Below, piece after piece: positions 47,701 to 59,000 of a stretch of 64,000 bases of DNA. How positions within the stretch are numbered: position 1 is the stretch's first letter; every line of letters starts with the position of its first letter. The stretch comes from Limonium bicolor. Taxonomy: Eukaryota > Streptophyta > Magnoliopsida > Caryophyllales > Plumbaginaceae. The DNA lies in NCBI GenBank assembly GCA_023374045.1, contig CM041779.1:267354131-267418130 (forward strand), in the 5' to 3' direction. The position numbers and the translations under genes were made by a program. The notes beneath the pieces are model-generated. The model worked only from the letters and a program-made list of their open reading frames with translations. It had not been told where the DNA came from and ran no database searches.

Positions 47701-48151
47701 AATCCCGACAATTGGAGACCGAGGTTTCCTCGGGCACCAATCCGAAGTCGTGGTCGTTGCCACTTCCGAGGGGTGTAACCCAGTACGAACCCACAATAGA
47801 ATCTCTGCAAATGACCAAATAAGTCCTATCCATAGGGAACAACATCAGAGTCAATTAACGGTTCTTAGAACCCGATCTTCCTTCCTAGTTATCATAGGTC
47901 AAACTAGGTGGCGACTCTAGTCAATTTCCGCCCTTAGGGCATAAGTCCGCGTGGAGCCCATCGAGAGCGGGTGTAGTGCACACTTGCACTCCCTTTATGC
48001 TTTCTGGGAAAGACGGACGATTTAGTAGGTATTTGAGGGATGCCGGAATAACGGGTCTTCACCCTCCACAGAATGGCATATTTCTAGGATCTCGGCTTTT
48101 CAGTCAGACCATATTTAGATAGACCCCCCCTCATACCGAAAAATCACCCTC
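41753..48151 (+). repeat. Element E 3' LTR
   Basis: Near-identical partner of 27260-33595. Its end reads CACCCTC directly followed by CCGAC of the target duplication, so the terminal CACA seen in the 5' LTR is missing. The block 46840-47290 differs from the 5' LTR in its GAGCGTCTCACAG repeats and has extra sequence near 46850-46930. Confidence 0.92.
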
Positions 48152-48379
48152 CCGACTAGCGGGGAAAATAGCAACAAAAGCTCTGAAAATTATGGAGAAC
48201 TGGCTGAGATGCTCCATGATTTTCTGAAATTAGAAATAGCTTAGAACAAGGCTAAGGAACTAGCAAATAGCTTCAGGGCGCCGGCCCTGGCAGAGAAGAA
48301 GGCTAGCATAGGAGGGACCATGGTGGGAGGAAACTCCTCGGTCGGGGCTCAAGGTACAAACCTTATTACAAAGCGTAAG
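48152..48379 (+). pseudogene. Element D gag, continuation after element E
   Basis: The plus strand resumes gag-region coding (SSENYGELAEMLHDFLKLEI, a stop, NKAKELANSF) and a low-complexity tail. It breaks off at 48380, where an LTR of the Tat-related family F begins. No zinc knuckle or protease was reached. Confidence 0.6.
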
Positions 48380-48536
48380 TGTGAGCCTTGATTTTAGAAC
48401 CATACCCTATGTTGATTCAAGTTGATTAGGATCTGGTCGGGTTCTAGGTCCACTTATAACCTAAGCTTAATAACTATGTCATAAAACAATAATTACTAAG
48501 TCCTAAGTTAGCTCACTGGAACCTAATTAGAGTCGC
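48380..48536 (-). repeat. Older family F LTR fragment, left piece
   Basis: TGTGAGCCTTGATTTT begins a diverged copy of the family F LTR (compare 48537 onward). It ends with the duplication GTCGC (48532-48536), where the three-LTR element inserted. It continues at 63126. Confidence 0.85.
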
Positions 48537-48969
48537 TGTGAGCCTCGATTTTTAAACCCTATCCTATGTTGATTAAAGTTGATTAGGATCTAATCGGGTT
48601 TTAGGTCCACTTATAACCTAAGTTTAATAACTAAGTCATATAACCATAATTATTAAAACCTAAGTTAGCTCACTGGAACCTATTATGAGTCGCCACCTAA
48701 TTTTAACCTAGATCAAATTAGGAAAGGAGAGTTCGGGTTCGGGGGCTTGATATTCGACTTAATTAGGGTTCAAATTACTCTCATTACCCTTCCTAGGTCG
48801 TTTTTCCTCTACTTGGTCTATTTACGGCTTTCTACAAAGTTGTTTTTAACCTAGGTGCGCGCTTCTGTTTTTTTTTATTTTTTAACATTTTTTGACAGAA
48901 AATGAAAGTGAAAAGTGAAATTACCTGAACTAGGGTTTCGGAGGCAGAATAAGGTCGAATTTTGATTCC

Positions 48970-49230
48970 GTCCGTGGCCACGGACCTAATGTCCGAACCC
49001 ACGGACCCTAGTTAACCTAATTACACAGAAAATTCAAATTTAAACAGAAACGAGATTTTGAAAAGTCCGGGGCCACGGAGAGGACGTCCGTGGGCCCGGA
49101 CATGTTTTATAAAACCCTAATTTTTGAAAATAAAAATATCCTGCCACCATCCGGGGGCGTCCGGCTTTCGGACAGAGCGTCCGGGACCCCGGACATAGCG
49201 TCCGTGGGTGCGGACCGACCTCGGACGGCG
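48970..49230 (-). repeat. GTCCG/CGGAC palindrome cluster in LTR 1
   Basis: GTCCGTGGCCACGGAC at 48970-48985 is a perfect 16-base palindrome. A 15-bp imperfect hairpin spans 49065-49100 (one mismatch). Several GTCCGGG/CCCGGAC and GTCCGTGGG pairs follow to 49230. The same cluster is at 54710-54970 and 61790-62045. Confidence 0.9.
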
Positions 49231-49797
49231 GTGTTGAGGCTGTTCCCGGAGTTGTTTTTGGCTCAAAATTTATGGGTACGTAGCCTGAAAGATTCTAAAC
49301 ATGTTAGTGATCAAAAGTTTTCAATTTGACTACGAATTAAGGACGAAACTTATTGAACAAGTTAGTGGACAGAAACGAAAGTAATTAGCAATACAGAAGC
49401 GTAAAAAGGTTAGTTTGAACCCAAAATTTGACAGAGAGTTAATAAGGTCGTGGAGTTAGAAAAGTAGAATTGCAACCTGTTTTACCTTCGAATTCAGGAG
49501 GATTCTTCACGTCGGGATTCTTCGGAGGCTCCGATAGTGCCGGTTCCGGATTGAGTTCGACCCGAGCTTCTGGTTGTTGATTGTTGAAGGTGTTCTTCAC
49601 GTTTTGGAGATGGTTTGGTTGATGTTTGATGATTGTTGATGTGTTGGGAGTTGAAAAATGTGTTTAGATGGTGATTTCGAGGGATTTTTGATGTGATTTT
49701 GGTGCTTGGATGTGTAAAAACGTGAAGAGAATGAGACGGCTGCCTTCTTTGAGGGTCTAGGGTTCTTGAGGTTCTCCTTTGATCATGGGATAAGGTT

Positions 49798-49808
49798 CCT
49801 TATATAGG
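49798..49808 (-). promoter_or_regulatory. TATA box of the element F LTR
   Basis: CCTATATAAGG on the minus strand, repeated at 55539-55549 and 62615-62625 in the other two LTRs. Transcription should start about 30 bases further left. Confidence 0.7.
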
Positions 49809-50308
49809 CTTCCTTAAAGATAGAAAAATCCGGTAAAAACCGAGATTTACTGACGTTTTAGCTCAAGGGCTTCCAAAAGGAATTTGATTATGAAATTTTA
49901 CACATGGCTAAAGGATGATATTTCTGAATTTTCTAAAGTAAAATCGAATTTTTTGGATATTGGAATATTTTTAAATTCAATTTCTCGTCAGATTCAATCA
50001 GAAATTGCTAGAAAATTATTGGAAATTCGAAAAATCAAAATTCCAATGCCATTATGCTTCAAATGTCATTCTCTATCATGGATTAAAATTTTAAAGCATT
50101 TTGAATTGATTTGACCCTTATTTGGAGGAGAGAGAAAGCCTATAGGGGGCTTAGGAGCCTTGAAAAATTACGAAAGTGCCCCTAGAGATGACTAAGCTGT
50201 CCCTAATACTCTGAAATGTGCCGATCGAACTGGAAACCCTCGCTACTTGACCAAACTAGCCTATTAGTAGAGACTCTCTTCCGGGGGGTTGAAATTTTGG
50301 GTATAACA

Positions 50309-50322
50309 GATTGCCCCCCGTC
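50309..50322 (-). other. Element F polypurine tract (internal A)
   Basis: The minus strand reads GACGGGGGGCAATC directly before the LTR start. The same tract is at 56049-56062 beside LTR 2. Confidence 0.85.
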
Positions 50323-52401
50323 AACTAGACTTTGTAATGGAAATGAGAAGGCTAGTTGATGCTTGAGTGATACCCCCAAAATTTTGGATCTTAAAAGACC
50401 CCACATGCAATTGAAATCTGACAAGTTGTGTCGAGCTGTTCTAAGGCGCTGACTACCTATGAGTAAATGGGAGGGATGTCAAGCGATTCTAAGGCGTTGA
50501 CTACCTATGAGGATGATATGATGTCAAGCTATTCTAAGGCGTTGACTACCTTTAAAGGAATGAAGTACGCCGAGCATTCTAAGGTGTCGGGAACCTGAAA
50601 GCGAATGAAATACCTATGAGCCAGTGTGGTGTATGAAGTGAAGGTAAGGGCTTGTGTGGGCCTGAGGTGCTTGATGTGGTGGTAAGGGCTTATGTGTGCC
50701 TGTGGTGGGATGATGGTGGTGATGTTTGAGCTTTGGGTTCCAATTGGTGTTGTCATAGCAATTGTTGGAACCAACAATTGCCCCCATTATTTTTCCCTTA
50801 AGACAATCTAAGCTAGAGTTCATGGCAATCGATCATTCTGATCGATTGCCCCCAGTATTTTCTTTGATCAAACGTGCGAACGAGTCTCATCCTCACAGGG
50901 TCGAGGCTTATGTTCTGATTTGGTGCTTCCTAACCTACACTCGACGTGTTTGGTGTCTACACTCATTTCTCACTCACGGTCATAACTTCTAGACCATTGA
51001 ATTTGATATTTGATGAATTTACGCATTCGATCTGTTACTTTCACGTGATTGGACACACAACTATCAAGTCAGAAGTCTTTAAAGCTTATAACGTGGCCGT
51101 AGGGTGTGATGAAAGACGACGGGATCACGGAGGGATATTTGAGGTATGTGGGGCTTAAATGGGTGACCAAAGCTGCAACTTGTGTCTTCTCTCATATTCA
51201 TCTTCCTTGTCTTGAAGTCGTCTAGTTGCTTCGTGTTAACGTTGTTTTCGAGCTTCTGGACCTGGACCTTTGAAGTTGTCCTTTACACCATTTCTCTTCT
51301 CTTTGTCATTTGGATCTCTTCGAGGCACTTCGGGTTTGCCTTTTTTCTTTATCCTTTCTTGACTTTGCCTTCGGGGTTCTTGTGTTTCCCGGTTTTGGGC
51401 TTCGAGAGCTGTTTTGATGTGAGCTTTTTGGATCCTGTGTCACTCTGGGACCATTTGCGGATCACTTTGTCATGCTGATAGCGGTGTTGCTTCTTTGGAC
51501 CGATGAGAACGTTATCTGAGAGTCGGACTCCTCACGTCCTTTGGTCACCGGGTCGGACATTCATCGTTGGCTGGGTTATTTTGTGGAGTTCATAATATCG
51601 AAAAGGGATATATGAAAGGCTCAGCGGGGGTGCCTAGGGTTTAATGTCAGGGTTCACAAGCTTTTGGCTATGTGGTGTTGTACCTAGGTGCTTCGTCATT
51701 CTTGATAGTTGTGTATCCGTTCTTTGTTACTTTTCGCAGGTCTAAGAGTAAATTTACAAATTATCTCCTTCGGTCGGAGTTATGCCGTTTACCTTACCTT
51801 TGAATGTGGTCTCACCGGAGTCATGTAAAAATGACACGCTCGTTCACTCATGGTTTTTCCGCTCAAGACACTCTCGTGAATTTCACTCAGGGACTAGTTC
51901 ACACGCTTAACCGAAAGATTCGAAGACAATGATTCTAAACTCGGATTGCCCCAGTATTGATTTGGGGTTTGTGACAACAGTTTGATAGATGTGGGCCTTG
52001 AACCTCATTGTGGGTTGTTTGGATATTATGGGGTGAGTTGTGGTGTTTGGTTAGGCATATTCAAATTTTTAGAAACAAGAGACAAGTCATTCCATTGCAT
52101 AGTCAGAAAATGATTACTTCGTGATCCTTGAAAGACGTGAGTGCTCTTTTTTTTAAGTTTTTTTGAATAAATGAATGATGCTTTGTACAAAAATTATGAA
52201 AAAGGAACTATGTTTTATTCAACAAAAAGAATAATTTACAAACTCAGGAAAACCACCGAAAATGATTCAAGGGAACAAACTACTCCAAAAGTTGAAAGAC
52301 AACTAATCAAGAAAAGAAATGCATTTAATGAGAAAAACACTAAAAAAACAACATTTCTGATGATGCCTGGGCACGCGTGCTCTGTGCTCCCCACCATGTT
52401 C
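50323..52401 (-). other. Internal A, 3' untranslated part
   Basis: No coding signal. Near the LTR lie about four imperfect 55-base repeats with TTCTAAGGCGTTGACTACCT (50430-50600). Relative to internal B, roughly 1.4 kb carrying tandem arrays is absent at about 50610. The remainder (50640-52400) parallels 57720-59500 closely. Confidence 0.75.
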
Positions 52402-53049
52402 TTAGAATTGGAGCCCTTGGTCAATCAGATCCTGGATTCTGTGTTGTAGGGCTCTGCAGTGGTCAGTGTTGTGACCGGGCAGCTGATGAAAGTGACAAAA
52501 TTGATTAAGATCCTTCCCCAAATGAGTAGTTCCTGGCCTCAGGGTGAGCGGTTGCATCGGATATCTTCCTCGAAGCTCTTCAAGTGCTTGTCTTGGTGTT
52601 CGGCCGATGTCTGTAAACTCTCTCTGTCGAGAACTCCGTCGGGATGGTTCTACTGTCCCAACGCTCCAACCAGGTCCTCTTGACTGTCGATCACTGTCTT
52701 CCTCATGTTGCCTGGTTCTCTTACGGGTGCAGCTTTGGATGCAAGTTGCTGCTCCTGGTTGTCTGATCACTTTCCTGAGCTCTGTAGCAATTTCTTTGAC
52801 ATTCTCCTCCGCTCCTCGGACCCTAATGGAGCCAACTTCAATGCAGTCATAAAGGGTGTTAAGGAGCCTGTCCACTAACTCATCCCGAGCTTGACGTTCA
52901 GACTCGAGAGAAAGAGCCTTTGCTTTCAACTCTTCGATAACAGCAACGTAGTTAGATTCCACGGCGTCCATGGCAGCACTATGCCTCTGCTCCATGGCTT
53001 CAATGGTGGCCATGTGCTTTTGTTCCAAAATTGCGAGCTGGGCTTCCAT
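52402..53049 (-). CDS. Element F small gag-like protein (coiled coil plus zinc knuckle), 215 aa
   Basis: The frame opens at the ATG at 53049 and is intact. Residues 1-95 or so are strongly helical with heptad-like spacing (MEAQLAILEQKHMATIEAME, later LSLESERQARDELVDRLLN). A basic, S/R-rich middle follows. The C-terminus has CHFHQLPGHNTDHC, a CX2HX4HX4C knuckle of the type in Tat-lineage gag, then ALQHRIQDLIDQGLQF. The usual gag capsid domain is missing. It may bind element RNA and co-assemble with gag from an autonomous partner; that is inference. The leader between it and the primer-binding site is about 1.2 kb. Internal B has a broken copy, so only this one could work. Confidence 0.8.
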   Translation of the reverse strand: MEAQLAILEQKHMATIEAMEQRHSAAMDAVESNYVAVIEELKAKALSLESERQARDELVDRLLNTLYDCIEVGSIRVRGAEENVKEIATELRKVIRQPGAATCIQSCTRKRTRQHEEDSDRQSRGPGWSVGTVEPSRRSSRQREFTDIGRTPRQALEELRGRYPMQPLTLRPGTTHLGKDLNQFCHFHQLPGHNTDHCRALQHRIQDLIDQGLQF

Positions 53050-53109
53050 GTCGATTGGACCGCACTTAGGACTTGAGTCTACCTGTGTCCAAGGTGTCCA
53101 TTATTAGCT

Positions 53110-54258
53110 AACAAAAGGAAGTGGGCTGAAACATGACTCTTCACAAGATAGATCGAAACAGACTTAGGCTGAAAGCAAGTGGGCCAGGATACCCAGAGAA
53201 TGAGGTGTTTGGGCTGGAGTATCTTTCAGACTATGAACTGGCACTTGGGCTGAAATCTAGACAGATGGCTTTGATTGGGCATGAGAGGTGACACCTAGAT
53301 CTAGGGTTTGGGGCTAGGGCCTGAATGAGAAGTCTACCTAGTCTAGAATGAGCCCTTGGGCCGGAATGTGTTTGGGCCTGGAGTAAAGCACATGGGCTGG
53401 AATGGTCCCTAAATCATAAATGGGCCTAACTTTCCTTGGGCCAGAGAAGATGGTTGCTAAGCAGAAAAAGATTTTATTTTCAGAACTTGTGGGTTATTTC
53501 AAGTTCAGGTGGATTTCTTTTTTGTGGGCCTAGAACTAATTGGATAATTCAAATTGGGCTAGAAGAGAAATCACCTAAGTCTAAGCCTTTGGGCCGAAGC
53601 CCGAATGGCTCACATATTAAACCAAACAGGACCTCTGGGCCACAAACAAGTAGAGCCGCCAATTCGGTTGGGCTAGGTTAATGTAGGAGAAGTTCCTATC
53701 AATCTCTAGGCTGGGTAATGGGCCGATCATACATGCAAACAAGGCCCACACAAATTCAACATGTCCTCACTTGACGGTTAAGTCAATTTGGGTATGGATC
53801 GATCCGGAGAGGTGCTTGGGGCTTGGGCCCAGGTCGCCACAAAGGAATAGGGCTTGCACGCTATTCTCTTTGGGCTTCCCCACTTTTTTCACATCACCTG
53901 AAGTGTGTGCGCTCGGCGGGTGTTTGACTGACCAAACAATGGGCTAGGTAAGGACACTGCCAGGAAAACGCTTGGGGCTAAGGCCCAGGTATTAAGGGGA
54001 TGTGGTTAGACGACATCCTTCTCTTTTCCCCCGCTTATTCACATCACCTATAAAAGGTGCGAGTCCCTGACAGGGGACCCTCAAACGGGTCCCGGGATGA
54101 AATCGGTTTAGGTGGACCCTCGCTCTCATATGATGCGAAGGTGCAGAAAATTAAAGTGCGCACAAAAGTAAACAAAAAAAGTAATAAAGCCATAAATAAA
54201 CATTTTTCAAGTTAAGCCCTCTTTCTTTAAATTAAACAAGTTAATATTAAGAGTTTAT
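53110..54258 (-). other. Internal A leader, dense in TGGGC motifs
   Basis: This lies between primer-binding site and gag-like gene. I count about nineteen TGGGC occurrences in 53120-53945 (GCCCA in element sense). An imperfect hairpin-like stretch with GGGACC/GGGTCC lies near 54080-54100. The parallel region in internal B is 60185-61336. Confidence 0.7.
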
Positions 54259-54275
54259 CCCCAGCAGAGTCGCCA
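54259..54275 (-). other. Element F primer-binding site, next to LTR 2
   Basis: The minus strand reads TGGCGACTCTGCTGGGG, identical to the element E site, three bases from the LTR end at 54279. Confidence 0.88.
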
Positions 54276-54278
54276 GTC

Positions 54279-56048
54279 TGTGAGCCTCGATTTTTAAACC
54301 CTATCCTATGTTGATTAAAGTTGATTAGGATCTAATCAGGTTTTAGGTCCACTTATAACCTAAGTTTAATAACTAAGTCATATAACCATAATTATTAAAA
54401 CCTAAGTTAGCTCACTGGAACCTATTATGAGTCGCCACCTAATTTTAACCTAGATCAAATTAGGAAAGGAGAGTTCGGGTTCGGGGGCTTGATATTCGAC
54501 TTAATTAGGGTTCAAATTACTTTCATTACCCTTCCTAGGTCGTTTTCCTCTACTTGGTCTATTTACGGCTTTCTACAAAGTTGTTTTTAACCTAGGTGCG
54601 CGCTTCTGTTTTTTTTATTTTTTAACGTTTTTTGACAGAAAATGAAAGTGAAAAGTGAAATTACCTGAACTAGGGTTTCGGAGGCAGAATAAGGTCGAAT
54701 TTTGATTCCGTCCGTGGCCACGGACCTAATGTCCGAACCCACGGACCCTAGTTAACCTAATTACACAGAAAAGTCAAATTTAAACAGAAACGAGATTTTG
54801 AAAAGTCCGGGGCCACGGAGAGGACGTCCGTGGGCCCGGACATGATTTATAAAACCCTAATTTTTGAAAATAAAAATATCCCGCCACCGTCCGGGGGCGT
54901 CCGGCTTTCGGACAGAGCGTCCGGGACCCCGGACATAGCGTCCGTGGGTGCGGACCGACCTCGGACGGCGGCGTTGAGGCTGTTCCCGGCGTTGTTTTGG
55001 CTCAAAATTTATGGGTACGTAGCCTGAAAGATTCTAAACATGTTAGTGATCAAAAGTTTTCAATTTGACTACGAATTAAGGACGAAACTTATTGAACAAG
55101 TTAGTGGACAGAAATGAAAGTAATTAGCAATACAGAAGCGTAAAAAGGTTAGTTTGAACCCAAAATTTGACAGAGAGTTAATAAGGTCGTGGAGAGTTAG
55201 AAAAGTAGAATTGCAACCTGTTTTACCTTCGAATTCAGGAGGATTCTTCACGTCGGGATTCTTCGGAGGCTCCGATAGTGCCGGTTCCGGATTGAGTTCG
55301 ACCCGAGCTTCTGGTTGTTGATTGTTGAAGGTGTTCTTCACGTTTTGGAGATGGTTTGGTTGATGTTTGATGATTGTTGATGTGTTGGGAGTTGAAAAAT
55401 GTGTTTAGATGGTGATTTCGAGGGATTTTTGATGTGATTTTGGTGCTTGGATGTGTAAAAACGTGAAGAGAATGAGACGGCTGCCTTCTTTGAGGGTCTA
55501 GGGTTCTTGAGGTTCTCCTTTGATCATGGGATAAGGTTCCTTATATAGGCTTCCTTAAAGATAGAAAAATCCGGTAAAAACCGAGATTTACTAACGTTTT
55601 AGCTCAAGGGCTTCCAAAAGGAATTTGATTATGAAATTTTAAACATGGGTAAAGGATGATATTTCTGAATTTTCTAAAGTGGAATCGAATTTTTTGGATA
55701 TTGGAATATTTTTAAATTCAATTTCTCGTCAGATTCAATCAGAAATTGCTAGAAAATTATTGGAAATTCGAAAAATCAAAATTCCAATGCCATTATGCTT
55801 CAAATGTCATCCTCTATCATGGATTAAAATTTTAAAGCATTTTGAATTGATTTGACCCTTATTTGGAGGAGAGAGAAAGCCTATAGGGGGCTTAGGAGCC
55901 TTAAAAAATTACGAAATTGCCCCTAGAGATGACTAAGTTGTCCCTGGTACTCCGAAATGTGCCGATCGAACTGGGAACCCTCGCTACTTGACCAAACTAG
56001 CCTATTAGTAGAGACTCTCTTCGGGGGGTTGAAATTTTGGGTATAACA
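54279..56048 (-). repeat. Element F LTR 2 (shared middle LTR)
   Basis: Near-identical to LTR 1 and LTR 3, 1770 bp. It serves as 5' LTR for internal A and 3' LTR for internal B. It contains the CGGAC cluster (54710-54970) and a TATA box (55539-55549). Confidence 0.95.
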
Positions 56049-59000
56049 GATTGCCCCCCGTCAACTAGACTTTGTAATGGAAATGAGAAGGCTAGTTGAT
56101 GCTTGAGTGATACCCCTAAAATTTTGGATCTTAAAAGACCCCACATGCAATTGAAATCTGACAAGTTGTGTCGAGCTGTTCTAAGGCGCTGACTACCTAT
56201 GAGTAAATGGGAGGGATGTCAAGCGATTCTAAGGCGTTGACTACCTATGAGGATGATATGATGTCAAGCTATTCTAAGGCGTTGACTACCTTTAAAGGAA
56301 TGAAGGACGTCGAGCATTCAAAGGTGTCGGGAACCTGAAAGCGAATGAAATACGCCGAGCATTATAAGGTGTCGGGAACCTGGAATTAAATGGGACACGC
56401 CGAGCATTATAAGGTGTCGGGAACCTGGAATACGCCGAGCATTATAAGGTGTCGGGAACCTGAAAATGAAAAGTGACGTAATGAGATTGATGTGATGTGT
56501 GCCTAAATTGACAAATGTAAAGTAGGACCTATGGGTGCCTAAGTGGAATGGTAGGAAATCGGGTTCGTGACGAGCCTGAGGTTGAGTTCATCTATTCTGG
56601 TGAATCTGAATCTTTGGCTGAGAATCTGCATCTCTGAAGAGTCTGTATCTTCGGTTGAGAATATGTATCTCTGATCGGGTGAGAATCTGTATCTCTGAAG
56701 AATCTGTATCTTCGGCTGAGAATCTGTATCTCTGACCGGGTGAGAATCTGTATCTCTGAAGAATCTGTATCTTCGGCTAAGAATCTGTATCTCTGATCGG
56801 GTGAGAATTTGTATCTCTGAAGAATCTGTATCTTCGGCTGAGAATCTGTATCTTTGATTGGGTGAGAATCTATATCTCTGAAGAATCTGTATCTTCGGCT
56901 GAGAATCTGTATCTCTGATCGGGTGAGAATCTGTATCTCTGAAGAATCTATATCTTCGGGGCTAGAATCTGTATCTCTGATCGGGAGAATTTGTATCTCT
57001 GAAGATCGTATCTTCGTCGGAGAATCTGTTTTTGATCGGGTGAGAATCTATATCTCTGAAGAATCTGTATCTTCGTCTGAGAATCTGTATCTCTGATCGG
57101 GTGAGAATCTGTATCTCTGAAGAATCTATATCTTCGGGGCTAGAATCTGTATCTCTGATCGGGCGAGAATCTATATCTCTGGTCTATGATGAGGAGTTTC
57201 GTACGGACGGATGCAAGGTAAACTTTATGCAAATGATCATAATGAAAGTTGATTACGAAAGTGCCAAACGTGGCAAGATGATGTACATGTCAAAATACAA
57301 TCAAAGTGTAGGAAACTTGTCCAAAACAAGAAATCGTTGGAAAATGTGCCAAACATGGCAATGTTAAGGATCAAAAATTGTCCAAAGTAAGACATTGCTA
57401 GAAAGTGTGCCAAATGTGGCCATGATGAGGTTTATGAAACCGAAGTGGTTAGAGGAAAGTTGTTCAAGACAAGAAATTGTTGAAAGAGGTGCCAACGTGG
57501 CAGTGTTTGAAGAAAATTCTGTTTTGAAAAGGAAAGTGAATTATCATTTCCTAACTATAGACTTCGGACTTGTAATTTATCTCCTACGAGATGAACATGC
57601 CGCCAGTGGTATGGTGTATGATGTGAAGGTAAGGGCTTATGTGGGCCTATGGTGTTTGATGTGCAGGTAGGGCTTATGTGGCCTATGTAGTGGAGGTGTG
57701 GAGGTAAGGGCTTATGTGGCCAGTGTGGTGTATGAAGTGAAGGTAAGGGCTTGTGTGGGCCTGAGGTGCTTAATGTGGTGGTAAGGGCTTATGTGTGCCT
57801 ATGGTGGGATGATGGGGTGATGTTTGAGCTTTGGGTTCCAATTGGTGTTGTCATAGCAATTGTTGGAACCAACAATTGCCCCCATATTTTCCCTTAAGAC
57901 AATCTAAGCTAGAGTTCATGGCAATCGATCATTCTGATCGATTGCCCCCAGTATTTTCTTTGATCAAACGTGCGAACGAGTCTCATCCCTCACAGGGTCG
58001 AGGCTTATGTTCTGATTTGGTGCTTCCTAACCTACACTCGACGTGTTTGGTGTCTACACTCGTTTCTCACTCACGGTCATAACTTCTAGACCATTGAATT
58101 TATATTTGATGATTTACGCATTCGATCTGTTACTTTCACGTGATTGGACACACAACTATCAAGTTAGAAGTCTTTAAAGCTTATAACGTGGCCGTAGGGT
58201 GTGATGAAAGACGACGGGATCACGGAGGGATATTTGAGGTATGTGGGGCTTAAATGGGTGACCAAAGCTGCAACTTGTGTCTTCTCTCATATTCATCTTC
58301 CTTGTCTTGAAGTCGTCTAGCTGCTTCGTGTTAACGTTGTTTTCGAGCTTCTGGACCTGGACCTTTGAAGTTGTCCTTTACACCATTTCTATTCTCTTTG
58401 TCATTTGGATCTCTTCGAGGCACTTCGGGTTTGCCTTTTTCCTTTATCCTTTCTTGGCTTTGCCTTCGGGGTTCTTGTGTTTCCCGGTTTTGGGCTTCGA
58501 GAGCTGTTTTGATGTGAGCTTTTTTGGATCCTGTGTCACTCTAGACCATTTGCGGATCACTTTGTCATGCTGATAGCGTGTTGCTTCTTTGGACCGATGA
58601 GAACGTTATCTGAGTCGGACTCCTCACGTCCTTCTGGTCACCGGGTCGGACATTCATCGTTGGCTGGGTTATTTTGTGGAGTTCATAATATCGAAAAGGG
58701 ATATATGAAAGGCTCAGTGGGGGTGCCTAGGGTTTAATGTCAGGGTTCACAGCTTTTGGCTATGTGGTGTTGTACCTAGGTGCTTCGTCATTCTTGATAG
58801 TTGTGTATCCGTTCTTTGTTACTTTTCGCAGGTCTAAGAGTAAATTTACAAATTATCTCCTTCGGTCGGAGTTATGCCGTTTACCTTACCTTTGAATGTG
58901 GTCTCACCGAGTCATGTAAAAATGACACGCTCGTTCACTCATGGTTTTTTCCGCTCAAGACACTCTCGTGAATTTCACTCAGGACTAGTTCACACGCTTA

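Larger units (their letters stand above)
27260..48151 (+). mobile_element. Element E: 20.9-kb non-coding LTR element (LARD type, Tat-like)
   Basis: Two long direct repeats (27260-33595 and 41753-48151) begin TGTAGACACC and flank an 8.2-kb internal region. A primer-binding site at 33599 and a purine tract ending at 41752 fix the orientation as plus. The target duplication is CCGAC (27255-27259 and 48152-48156) inside the element D gag. No gag, protease, RT or integrase motif is visible on either strand, so it must rely on another element's proteins. The large LTRs plus a non-coding interior fit the LARD description. The LTRs are highly similar, apart from one block at 32340-32760 against 46840-47290 and small indels. 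Confidence 0.93.
48537..50308 (-). repeat. Element F LTR 1 (outer 3' LTR)
   Basis: Plus view TGTGAGCCTCG to GGGTATAACA. In minus sense it starts TGTTATACCC. A strong TATA box CCTATATAAGG (minus) lies at 49798-49808. A CGGAC hairpin cluster lies at 48970-49230, downstream of the TATA in sense. Open frames such as the one at 49090 are not coding. Confidence 0.95.

Noticed and set aside
58277..58573. Hydrophobic 98-residue frame, also at 51182-51478, possible membrane protein
   Set aside because: It lies antisense to the element F transcript in untranslated sequence. Its two copies exist because the interiors are duplicated, and no family is recognisable.
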